From Panopea generosa (taxonomy: Eukaryota; Mollusca; Bivalvia; Adapedonta; Hiatellidae), in NCBI GenBank assembly GCA_029582155.1, contig CM055903.1, positions 41,337,353 to 41,401,352 of the forward strand: a stretch of DNA of 64,000 bases, given 5' to 3'. The translations under genes were made by a program, and so were the position numbers. The notes under the pieces were generated by a model. That model searched no databases. It saw nothing but the letters and a program-made list of their open reading frames with translations, and was not told where the DNA came from. Shown here piece by piece: positions 20,925-31,239 of the stretch. Numbering within the stretch: the stretch's first letter is position 1; the number at the start of each line of letters is the position of its first letter.

Positions 20925-23197
20925 GTACTGAACATATATAAGTACACTTATACACTGCAGATCTGTAAAAAAAACAAAAAAACATGGTCAGCGTCGCAAC
21001 TTGACCTACAAAGCCCATGCCGCTTTCGATTCAGATCTGTCTTGTACAGCTGAAAGGATAAAGAAACATATAAAAAAAGTTTTGATTAACTATTGGCTGA
21101 AAACTTATGAACACTAATGAATGACAAAATTTGAATTACTAATGTAATTAATACACTTTCGTTGTTGGAACATGTCCTTAGGACACCCACGCGTTTTGGA
21201 GAGAAAAAAACATCTTGTATCTCAGCCTCTGGACAGTTCTCCACTGGCTTAATTAGCTGCACGAACCAGTCTGTGCATTGAATTTTTCTGGGCATTAAGT
21301 GGTCTATATTTCAATGTTGATTGTTCTGGGTTATAATAGAGCTGTATGCACAATTTAATCTGCATGCATAAAGCTATCATTTTGTATGAAGGTTAGCTGA
21401 ATTGTGATAAGGCATGTACAGATGCACGCGTGACATGTGCAAATTGTAAACAACTTACAAGCTATTCGGTAATACTTGAGTGAAATACAGTGTCATTCAT
21501 AGGCAATCAGGTTTGAGTAAACATACAAACAATAAAAAATACAGACGTTTTAACATTATGCGTTTCTTTATCCTTCCAGAACTTGGAGAGATAGTTATGT
21601 TAAAAATTTTTGCTTTACGAATTTAATTTCATTTAATGAACTTTATGATTAAAAAATGAATTATATACAAAATTATATATAAAGTTTTCTTGCATTCGAA
21701 TGATATTTTTTTCTTTCAAGATGTTTGAAGGGTCACTTTACAAGTAAATCGATCATTTTTTTTATGCTGTTTGCAACTGCCATTTTGCATTCACCATGTG
21801 GTCACATGATCAACAAGTGATCTACAATATTATACAAATTGATCTTTTTCTGGTTGCATTAGCAGGTTAGTTATGTGATTTTTGACAGAAATGACATCAC
21901 ATTATGAGGTCACAACATGATTAATTCAATTTTAAATCGCATTCTAGACATACTATATTTGACATTATTGTTCAAAATATATTAATTTATTGAAGTCTGT
22001 TAGATGAGGTTTTATGGTTTCGCGTTGTAACAAATTCATGCTGTAAGGAAGCAATCTACGGAAGGTCTGCAGTGTATAAAATTATATTAAACAGTAAATA
22101 ACCATTAATGCTGTCAATAGCTACTATAACTTTTTAAATCGGTAATAACTTGTAATCTTTATTGACCAATATAAAATATGAATATTTCTTTGGGCAATTA
22201 GCAAATTGACACAAGTTAATCAGTTTAAAAGCTGTGTTTTATAAGTATGATTTATTTAATATTGTGAATAATAACCTGATTTATATCGTAGAGCAATTGG
22301 CAAATTAATAAAAACACTTTTTATGACTTTTTAGTATCAACAGAGTTTTCTTTGTAATTTTTTGTAGGAATAATGAAATATAAAATATTTTTATTCAATG
22401 CTAAGAAAAGTTATAACAAATCGATATTTATAAAGTAAATTCAGATGCTCAAGGGTGGAAATGACATTTTAATTTTGGAATAATTTGCATGCTTCTGGCT
22501 TGTAAGAATGGAAATTTCTAGAAATGTTTCCTTTCAACACTTTGAAGACGTCATACACTGTACAGTATATAGCAGTTATGCACTTTTCTACGCACTGGAA
22601 CAGTTTCTAAAACAATTGCCTGCAAGTTATAAAAATGAAAAAAAAAAAAATGAAAATAGTTCTGAGATTTTGCAGTGACATTGTAATTATAAAACACTAT
22701 GATAAAACTGGAGAAAAAAAAAAAGCAAAAGAAAAAAAATGGCGGTGCCCGCACTAATATTCTCATTTTGAACTGACAATTACATCGAAGAAATGAAGAA
22801 AAAAATCTATGTGCTGAACTAAGTATATTGAATTAGTGCATAATTTCAAATCCTTTTGTTTTGAGACCACGTCTTTGCAAATAAAAAAAAAGAACAAGCA
22901 AGAAGCTAAAATCCTAAAAGCTTGACTTTTCAAACCTACAGAACACGCCACGCATAACCATCATTCTACTCTTTTCGCGGAGTTTCGCTTAAATGCATCT
23001 GTACTTCGATTAAATTGTAATTAAAAAATATCACATGGGCTTATCAAGCATTTGCTTTAATTTTTTCACCCCTGAGCACTCTGTAGAAAGGCTTTTCATT
23101 CTTTGTGACAAATAACATGCTTCTGAGTGTATACTCGGCTTGATGCAGCTACGTACGTGATCACGCTTTTGTATTTTATGTTCATTACCTTCTCTAG
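20925..23197 (+). other. Intron (2.3 kb, phase 1), no feature recognised
   Basis: From GTACTG at 20925 to 'accttctctag' at 23187-23197. AT-rich, with A-runs near 22640 and 22710. No SINE, TIR element or tandem repeat stands out. Small minus-strand ORFs (20752, 21086, 22551, 22763) have no support. Confidence 0.75.
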
Positions 23198-23362
23198 ATA
23201 AGGAACACTGGAATATGGCTAATTCTGAGTGGGGAAGTTCCTGGCTCGTCATCAACGATTTGATGCCAAACACCGAATATGAAGTTCGGGTTATTGCAAA
23301 AAATAAGTTTGGCGATACAGCATATAGCACCTTTTATAGGGTTAAAACGCAGCCCAGAAGAG
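23198..23362 (+). CDS. Exon n+3: second half of the membrane-proximal FN3 domain
   Basis: This 165-bp exon is bounded by acceptor 'ttctctag' and donor GTACGA (23363). Two bases complete an Asp codon, 54 residues follow, and one base remains, so phase 1 is conserved. The peptide KEHWNMANSEWGSSW... contains the classic FN3 F-G signature 'INDLMPNTEYEVRVIAKNK' followed by FGDTAYSTFYRVKTQP. With exon 20814-20924 it forms a ~90-residue FN3 domain. The 'L.P.TEYEVRV.A.N..G' motif is the strongest single piece of domain evidence in the window. Confidence 0.93.
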
Positions 23363-23509
23363 GTACGATATTGTTGACTGATAATAACTCATAAACTGAT
23401 GTCTTGTTCAGGTTACGGTAGATATTAGTTAAATGTTGTGTTAAACACAACCCGGAAAAGGTACAAACTCATAGAAGTGGGCGTCTTGTCATCGTTGTTA
23501 TCAGATGCC

Positions 23510-23672
23510 ATGGCGACATCATGTTGTCATTGTACTGATGTCATGTTGACATCATGTCATCATTGTACTGATGTCATGTCAACATCATGTCATCATTATT
23601 GTACTGATGTTATGCCACCATCATGTCATTCATTATGTACTGATGTCATGTCAACATCATGTTGTTCATTTA
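23510..23672 (+). repeat. Minisatellite of 'tcattgtactgatgtcatg' units, about 4-5 copies
   Basis: Units of about 35-40 bp built on 'tgtactgatgtcatg' plus 't(c/t)aacatcatgtcat'. They are moderately diverged. The ORF at 23438-23746 with 'CTDVM' repeats comes from this. Confidence 0.88.
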
Positions 23673-24673
23673 TATGCACTGAAATAAATCTTTGTATGAT
23701 GTTGCAATTTAGGTGCAAAAATGTTGACACCATAACACTGTTGTAATGAAAGAATGATGTTTTGGGACACGTCAACACATAAGTAGGTAATTTTGTGTGT
23801 GTAAAGTTGAGAGTGCACATGACAATGTTGCCTTATCCTCATGTACTGATTTGTGCAATATTAAAAACAATCCAGAAGATGTACAAATTTATACTTAATT
23901 TATTGCTCAACAATATTTACTCATGTACTTATGTTTTGTCCAGATTAAATCTGTGTTGTTTTTAAACACAACTCGGAAAATGTCTAGATTTATATATATA
24001 TGGACGCCATGTCTTGTTGTACTGATGTCTTGGCCAGAACAAATCCTTATATAATTTTAAAACACAACTTGGAAAATGTCTAAATTTATTATATAAGTGG
24101 ACCTCATTTGACCGTCTGGTTCAAGTTAAAACTTTGAAGTCCATGTAGTTTGTTATTTAGTCAGTTGGTAAAATGATCTTACAATTTTGAGAAGTTGAGG
24201 TTGAACCAGAAGAGAAGTCCTATGGTGGTCTGCCCACACCTTCCCTAAACTCTCATATTTCATTAAAATTCACTATATTTCTACTGAAAAATATGTGTGC
24301 CAAGTCAGATTTTGCGTTGCGCTCCCTAAGTATGCCCCCTCTAAACTGAAATCCCGCACCTGAAATCTGTTATGCAGGTATATGTTATGTGTTTATGTCT
24401 CGCACTAGAACAACGCAGGCATATTCATTATAGGCTCATTTTTTGTTTGTTTGTTTGTTTGTCTATGATCATCGTATCAGTTGTTTATTTATCTTGTGTT
24501 CTTTGTTGGGAGTGCAGTTTTAACCAACCATGTAACATGAAAACATTATACTATGTTTCCCCTTTCATCATGCAGCATGTTCTATGTGTTTGATCAGGTC
24601 AAGTGAATGATTGCATCATTTACAAAAAAATGTAGACCCACAAGCCAGATCTGACCACAGGTAATTCACAAGG

Positions 24674-24900
24674 GGCAATCCAGAGGTCATGAGTTCGAAT
24701 CCACACCCAACCTAAGTCTCCATGATGTTTGATATACGACATTGCATCTCATGAATAATCATCTCTCACTGATGATCCAAGTGGGAAAGTTATCAGTTAC
24801 AAGTCTTGTGGAGATTGGGTGTGCTCAAGTACTGGTTAACCTGAAACAGTGGTTAGGTTAACTGATCATCTGTTAGCCCTCAATGGCATAAAAATAACAC
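24674..24900 (+). mobile_element. SINE family A, copy 7 (5'-truncated)
   Basis: Plus-strand copy that starts inside the head at 'caatccagaggtcatgagtt', with a B box 'gagttcgaatcc'. It runs through 'gtgggaaagttatcagttac' to 'agccctcaatggcataaaaa'. It ends exactly where the 48-bp array begins. Confidence 0.85.
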
Positions 24901-26480
24901 TAGCCAGCACTCACAAACCAGGAATGGTACTTACTGTATCTAGCCAGCACTCACAAACTAGGAATGGTACTTAGTTAATAAATACATCTCACCAGCAGTC
25001 AGAAACAAGGAATGGTACTTAGTTGATAATTACATCTAGCCAGCAGTTAGAAACAAGGAATGGTACTTAGTTGATAATTACATCTAGCCAGCAGTCAGAA
25101 ACAAAGAATGGTACTTAGTTGATAATTTCATCTAGCCAGCACTCACAAACTAGGAATGGTACTTAGTTGATAATAACATCTAGCAAGCACTCACAAGCTA
25201 GGATTGGTACTTAGTTGATAATTACTGCTATCCAGCAGTCCCAAACTAAAAATGGTACTTAGTTTATTAATACATCTAGTCAGCACTCACAAACTATGAA
25301 TGGTACTTAGTTGATTAATACATAGAGCCAGCAGTCACAAACTAGGAATGGTACTAAATTGATAATAACATCTAGCCAACACTCACAAACTAGTCATGGT
25401 ACTTAGTTGATAATTACATCTAGCCAGCTTTCACAAACTAGGAATGGTACTTAGTTGATAAATACTTCTAAATAGCAGTCACAAACTAGGAAAGTACTTA
25501 GTTGATAATTACTGCTAGAGAGCAGTCCCAGACAAGGAATGGTACTTAGTTGATAATGACATCAAGCCAGCACTGACAAATTAGGAATGGTACTTAGTTG
25601 ATAATTACATCTAGCCAGCTTTCACAAACTAGGAATGGTACTTAGTTGATAAATACTTAAAATAGCAGTCACAAACTAGGAAAGTACTTAGTTGATAAAT
25701 ACTGTTAGACAGAAGTCCCAGACTAGGAATGGTACTTAGTTGATAATTACATCAAGCCAGCACTCACAAACTAGGAATGGTACTTAGTTGATAATTACAT
25801 CAAGCCAGCACTCACAAACTAGGAAAGGTACTTAGTTGATAAATACATAGAGCCAGCAGTCACAAACTAGGAATGGTACTTAGTTGATAAATACTGCTAG
25901 ACAGCAGTCCCAAGCTAGGAATGGTATTTAGTTGATAATTACATCAAGCCAACACTCACACACTAGGAATGGTACTTAGTTGCTCAATACTGCTATCTAG
26001 CCATCCCAAACACTAAAAATGGTACTAAGTTGATAAATACTGCTAGCCAGCATCACAAACTAGGAATGGTACTTAGTTGATAAATACTGCTAGCTAGGAG
26101 TCACAAACTAGGAATGGTACTTAGTTGATCAATACTGCATCACAAACTAGGAAACGTATTTACTTAATAAGTGCAGCTAGCTAGGAGTCACAAACTAGGA
26201 ATGGTACTTAGTTGATAATACTGCTAGACAGCATCACAAACTAGGAATGGTATTTAGTTAATAAATGCAGCTAGCTAGGAGTCACAAACTAGGAATGATA
26301 CTTAGTTGATCAATACTGCTAGCCAGCATGGCAAACTAGGAATGGTATTTACTTAATAAGTGCAGCTAGCTAGGAGTCACAAGCAAGGAATGGTACTTAG
26401 TTGATAAATACTGCTAGACAGCATCACAAAATAGGAATGGTACTTAGTTGATAAATACTGCTAGACAGCATCACAAATGA
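24898..26480 (+). repeat. 48-bp minisatellite array, about 33 copies
   Basis: The consensus unit is 'catctagccagcactcacaa' + 'actaggaatggtacttagtt' + 'gataatta'. The distal half shifts to ~47-bp variants with 'ctgctagacagcatcac'. The most constant part is 'ggaatggtacttagttgata'. It starts directly at the 3' end of SINE copy 7. All copies lie in the last intron of the adhesion gene. Length variation between alleles is likely. Confidence 0.95.
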
Positions 26481-27183
26481 GTCTTGGGTCAATGACAATA
26501 ACTAAATATCTATGACAGGAAAATCAAGATTAATCCCCCCCCTGTATTTCCTCATTGTCTCATAATGCATACACAACTTGAGAGAATGCTTAAACATTTA
26601 TACTAAAAGCAAAGTAGAGTTTATGGGGAACGTATTCTCCACATAAACTATTTCCCAGACTTTTCCTGTTTTGTTTATGTCTTGTCCAAATTATGTTATA
26701 AATGCCATATATTGTAAGAAACATTAGGAAATTGATCTATATTGATCTTTTATAAAGTTGCAGAATTTGACATTTTAAAATACAAATAATTTGATGGTAT
26801 ACTATATAAATGCATCTTTTACATTTGATATTTAAGTTTTGTATAATCAAGGGAGATAAGCAGTGTTTAAAAACCTTTAAAATGACTCCTGGCAATTTTT
26901 AAAAGAATATGACAGGGAAAAATGTCCATAATTTTTTTAATTTGTTTAATTATCATTCACAACTCAAATACGAATGATCTGGAATTTCAAATCTGACCTA
27001 ACATGACAGAAATGATATTTTTATCGGTGTTGTGAAATTATTCTAAAAATAAATATCACTACATGCTGCTTGATGACCTTCACCCTGGGTGTTGGCCAAG
27101 TTGGAAAATCTCTTGTCATTGTGTTATTTTGGTATGTGTTACTAGATAACCTTATGACAGTAAGCATTCAGTGAGTTTATTAA

Positions 27184-27390
27184 CCCTTTACTCCATAGAT
27201 CTGCGTTTCCCGCACCAATCACAGAAGGCCTTTGAAAACAGTGCAGGAAAGGTTCAGATTGCTCGTAACGAGCAATCTGAACACTTCCTGCACTGTTTTC
27301 CACTCTGTCAGTTAAAATAAACATAATTCACCTAATAATTCAAAAGCCTTCTATATTAGGTGTCCAAAGGCATCTATATGAAATAAAGGG
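27184..27390. mobile_element. Hairpin MITE with piggyBac-type ends, copy 2 (207 bp)
   Basis: The left end CCCTTTACTCCATAGAT follows TTAA (27180-27183). The right end is 'atgaaataaaggg' followed by agcc, so the right TTAA is lost. The central palindrome is at 27234-27300, with 33-base arms and a few mismatches. It is about 640 bp upstream of the terminal exon, inside the last intron. Confidence 0.85.
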
Positions 27391-28030
27391 AGCCTTGTAT
27401 TTTGAAAAAAAAAGGATTCCATTAATATCAGCATTTTAAAGTTCCGTTCAATTTCAAGAAACTAATATTTAAAAAAAATGTTGTTTGAAAATTGATCAAG
27501 ACTTCTGTGTATCACTGATTCATTTTAATTTATTACAATTTTTTTTTACAACGTCGGTCATGGTTCAAGTCTTTGTATATAATACTTAAGAAGTCTTTAA
27601 TATCTTTTTTGATGTAAGAGAGAGACAAGAGACAAGAGACAGACCTTATGGGGAAACTCACTTATCATATTTGATGACCAGAGTACCCTAGCTAGCTCTC
27701 ACTACAGCAGTATGATTAAAACTAAAAATGTAAAAATGGTAGAATATGTGGCTGTTTAATAGAGGTGACCATTACCGAAGGTGCTTTGTCAGTTGTTTTG
27801 TTTTTTAAGTGAAATTGTCTTCTGCATTTGAACATTTAATTTCATTTGCCCAAGTTAGTTTTTGCCATATTTTCTCTCCCTGGTCACATTAGTTAGAATT
27901 GCTTGTCATCGAAATGTTCTATACAGACAATACTTCTCTTTATTTATGAATGTAAATTATTTTCAAATATTCTTTTTGTATTATTTGTTTGGAAATCATG
28001 TAATATATTCATATTTTATTTATTTCGCAG

Positions 28031-28197
28031 GTCGAGACGCAGTGAGAGATTTCCAGAGAGATGAGGGAGTTACTCCTACAGATTCGTCCTCAAATATTCA
28101 CCAACCTTTATATTTATCATTAGCATGCGTACGGACTAGAACTTTAGTGTTTCAAAGTATAGTCACTCTGGTCATAACTTATTTTTTATTCCACTAA
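28031..28197 (+). CDS. Terminal coding exon: linker plus hydrophobic C-terminus (GPI-signal-like or tail-less membrane anchor)
   Basis: The exon follows acceptor 'tttatttcgcag'. Two bases complete a Gly codon; the exon encodes 55 residues and a TAA stop (28195-28197). The first ~18 residues (GRDAVRDFQRDEGVTPTD) are charged and polar. A small-residue cluster SSSN at positions 19-22 is followed by a spacer, and then by a hydrophobic stretch of about 16 residues near the end (TLVFQSIVTLVITYFLF) with only one residue after it. There is no cytoplasmic tail. This is the layout of a GPI-attachment signal, with the SSSN or the 'SLAC' region as possible cleavage sites, although the spacer before the hydrophobic part contains two arginines. 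Canonical L1CAM-family proteins instead have a transmembrane helix and a ~110-residue tail with FIGQY. This exon is therefore either an alternative GPI form or evidence for a contactin-type protein. Confidence 0.85.
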
Positions 28198-28680
28198 AAT
28201 ACAAGGGAAATAACTCTTACAACAGATATGTGATATTGACACATCAGATTTACCTCCCTTATTATTTTTTTGTTTAAGTTGAGCACATACAATCAGACAG
28301 TGACATAAAGGATAACACTATTTCTAGATGTGTTTGAATCAAAATATTTTCACTGAAACAATGGAGAAAAGATTGTTCTTTTCAGATCGAGATCCTGAAA
28401 TAATTGACTCTAGGGGAGATTGAGAATGATGTTTTGCAAACATTCCAATTTTGTTAGATGGAAAATGATTTTTTTTAAGTACGTTTTCACAGAAGTTGAT
28501 GACCAGGACAATAGTAATGGTTGTTAAAAACTCTTCCAAGGTTGTAAAAACTTTTATATTATAAAGGTTACAACAAAATGTGAATTCTGATGATGCGAAG
28601 TAATCCTACTGAAGGGAGAGACTGGGAGAAAGATTACTTGTAAAAATAAAATGTGATTTGTTGATTTCAATTTTCATAGT
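28198..28680 (+). other. Probable 3' UTR
   Basis: Non-coding sequence after the stop. The first canonical AATAAA is at 28645-28650, with a T/G-rich stretch just after it (gtgatttgttgattt). If the UTR extends further, more AATAAA hexamers are at about 29427 and 29480. The end is inferred. Confidence 0.55.
28645..28650 (+). promoter_or_regulatory. Candidate polyadenylation signal AATAAA
   Basis: First AATAAA downstream of the stop at 28197, followed within 10-20 bp by a GT/T-rich segment. Transcript data are absent, so a more distal signal may be used. Confidence 0.45.
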
Positions 28681-29086
28681 AACAGATATGAAATACAGTT
28701 TTCAGTCATTTGTTGCAAGGAACTTGGAGTTTAAAATAGAAATGGAAAGCTGGTTCCCCATATAGACACTGATGCAATGTATCATGAAGCAGGATACCAA
28801 ATCTGGTACATAGTTTAATATAATCGAATGCAGATTTAATATCTTTGTTATGTTACCATCAGAAACTGAAAGCCAGTTTTACAAGCATCAATCAGTTTCT
28901 ACAACCTGTAGACTGATTTGACATAGTTTTTATTGGCTTTAATCTTGGATTAAAGTTCTGTAATTTGTTACTGCGTATAAACTGAAGTCTGTCGACAAGT
29001 CCAATAATTGTTTTTTAATTGGATCTTAACAATGCAACATGATACAAACAGAAAGTGATGCCAGTCAGACCACAATTACAGAATTT

Positions 29087-29272
29087 GCCATTTCTACAGC
29101 TGGACACCAGAAGGACAAGCCAGAAACTGAAGCTTGGAACTTGTAACGTTGCCATTTCTATGGTTGGATGCCAGCAGGACAAGCCAGAAACTGAAGCTTG
29201 GAACTTGTAACGTTGTCGTTTCTATGGTTGGACACCAGCAGGACAAGTCAGAAACAAGCTCGGAACTTGTAA
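29087..29272 (+). repeat. 64-bp tandem repeat, about 3 copies
   Basis: Units with 'gccatttctatggttgga', 'ccagcaggacaagccagaa' and 'gaagcttggaacttgtaac' begin at 29087, 29151 and 29215. The third copy lacks a few bases. It could lie in a long 3' UTR. Confidence 0.92.
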
Positions 29273-29712
29273 CATAGTTGAAAAATTGAGATTCATAGTG
29301 AGGTAGAAGGTTGTGACAATGTAGGAATAGTTCTGAATAACGATATTGAAATGGTTGTGAAATGATAAAAAAATAAAAAAATCTCTATTTTTGAAAGAGA
29401 AATTGTAATCCACAGTTCACCTATATAATAAATTGCGCAGTTGTTATTATGTGTTGTGTACTAATTAATGAAAAAAAAAATAAAATGACTGTTATGAAAT
29501 GATCAAATGTGTAAAATTGAATGTACACTTATATGTAGAAATCCATTGAGGCCATCTCATAAATAATCATATTATAAATTAGATTGCCATCAGAAATCCA
29601 TTTTATACTGCTATATTGCATTTTATGTTTTATACTCATTTCAACATTTTGTGCTCATGTTCTTAATTACGTATAGATGGGTTATGCTTCTGTGCTCCAG
29701 ATCAGCACTATT

Positions 29713-29762
29713 TGGGAGAGGGGATTGGGGAGTGGGGTGAGGTGTGGGGGGAGGGGGGGAGG
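29713..29762 (+). other. G-rich tract, G-quadruplex candidate
   Basis: Several runs of 4-7 G separated by 1-6 bases (gggg-attgggg-agtgggg-tgaggtgtgggggg-agggggg). This is isolated in very AT-rich surroundings. It would satisfy four G-runs of at least four with short loops on the plus strand. Confidence 0.7.
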
Positions 29763-30487
29763 TATTTAAGCATTGACATTTCTGAAAAAAGCAACAAAAT
29801 TTAAAATATTACAGGTTTAAATTAAGCATTGGGTACTGTCAATTTCTATGTTGATTGGCTTTTATTTATCAAATACTGTAATAAATTGATCAAAATGTTC
29901 ATTTTTACTTTTAGCATTTTGAAAGTAAGCATGGCATACAAATTTAAGGAGTAAAATACTCATTTGAAGTAAAGCTTATCTGGAGCACTGAATGTTTTTA
30001 TTAATATTGGACATTAACATTTTTTATATACATTTACAGAATTTCAGATACCAGTATCATTTTCTCAAAAAAAAACCCATTAAAAAACAGTAATTAACTT
30101 GACTAAATTACATTTGAAGAATGCATTGTCCAGAGTTAGAGGTTTGTGCCCAAGATTTCTGGGTGAACTGTTAAATATATCGTAAACAGGAATTTACTTA
30201 CCATAATTCCTGGAAGAAATACCCATGGGGCAATGTATTTTTCAAAAGGATGATGTTTATTTGTTTCCTTTTTTAAGTGTGTCACAACACTTAATATTTT
30301 TATTTTTTTTAACAAATTAGTTGGGGTGTTTGTTAGGGAGGAGCATTTTTTGGGGAATATGGTATCTAAATTGAATTTGAGGAATCTATTGTTTAGTGAT
30401 TGAGGCTCGCACCTAAGATTACTGGCAGATGTTTTTGGTAGAAGGATACCCTTTGCATAATCAGAAAATAATAATAATAATTATCTA

Positions 30488-30555
30488 TTTATTATGAAAC
30501 TTTGGGCATGGTTTGTCTAAGTTGTAAGAACTTGTTTCACAATTGAAGTAAATAG
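30488..30555 (+). mobile_element. SINE 3' fragment, family F
   Basis: 'tttgtctaagttgtaagaac' followed by 'ttgtttcacaattgaagtaa' matches the 3' end at 1715-1752. Only the tail remains. Confidence 0.5.
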
Positions 30556-30972
30556 ATAATTGAAAAAAAAATATTTGGAAATCTCCTGTTTTTTTGCAAA
30601 AATATAATACTGCTAATTCTCATAAATCCAAGCTTTAAAAAATATCTTCAACAAGCATTGTTTATCAGCCATGAAACTCATACTTTGCTTTTTGCAATTT
30701 TTTTTTAAATGTGCCATATTTATTTCCTTTTCTGCTGTACCGATGTCTTGCCATTGTATCCACTGAGATTTTTTAAATTCTTCCAATTTGTATTTCTAAT
30801 TGAATATTCAAATATTTTTAAGAAAGCCCAAACTAAAGCACAGAGAGTATAATTCGCTGAACTTTCAAAATTATTCATAACAGATCTATAAAATCAATAT
30901 TGCAAATCATGATGGAGATATAATTAGACACAAAATGGTTTAACTTATAACTCTTAAATCCTTATTAAATGC

Positions 30973-31236
30973 CTAACAATCCAGTGGCTGTGAGTTTGAA
31001 TCCCTGCCTGGCCACAGTTTCAATGATGATTGATATACGACCTCAATGTGTCTCATTGTCATTTGTCTCTCTCACCGTTCATTCAAGTAGAAAAGTTATC
31101 AGTTACTTGTGGAGATGGATCTGCTTGAGTACGGGTTAACCTTCCAGGATATCAGGAAAGAGTGATTAGGTAAAATGATTGTCTGTTAGCCCTCGATGGC
31201 ACAAAAATGATGCTAAATATTCAAACAAACAAACCT
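30973..31236 (+). mobile_element. SINE family A, copy 8
   Basis: Plus-strand copy starting within the head ('aacaatccagtggctgtgag'), with B box 'gagtttgaatccctgcc', body 'aaaagttatcagttacttgt' and a (CAAA)n tail at about 31224-31234. Confidence 0.85.
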
Positions 31237-31239
31237 ATT

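Larger units (their letters stand above)
23363..28030 (+). other. Last intron (4.7 kb, phase 1)
   Basis: From GTACGA at 23363 to 'tttatttcgcag' at 28019-28030. It contains a ~37-bp degenerate repeat, a SINE A copy, a 33-copy 48-bp array and a hairpin MITE. I looked for an alternative exon with a transmembrane segment and an ankyrin-binding FIGQY-type tail and did not see one, but a short exon could be missed by eye. Confidence 0.7.

Noticed and set aside
27862-28197. 111-residue ORF starting at 27862 as a separate small gene
   Set aside because: Only the part after the acceptor at 28030 joins in frame with the FN3 exons. The upstream part is intron with no supported start.
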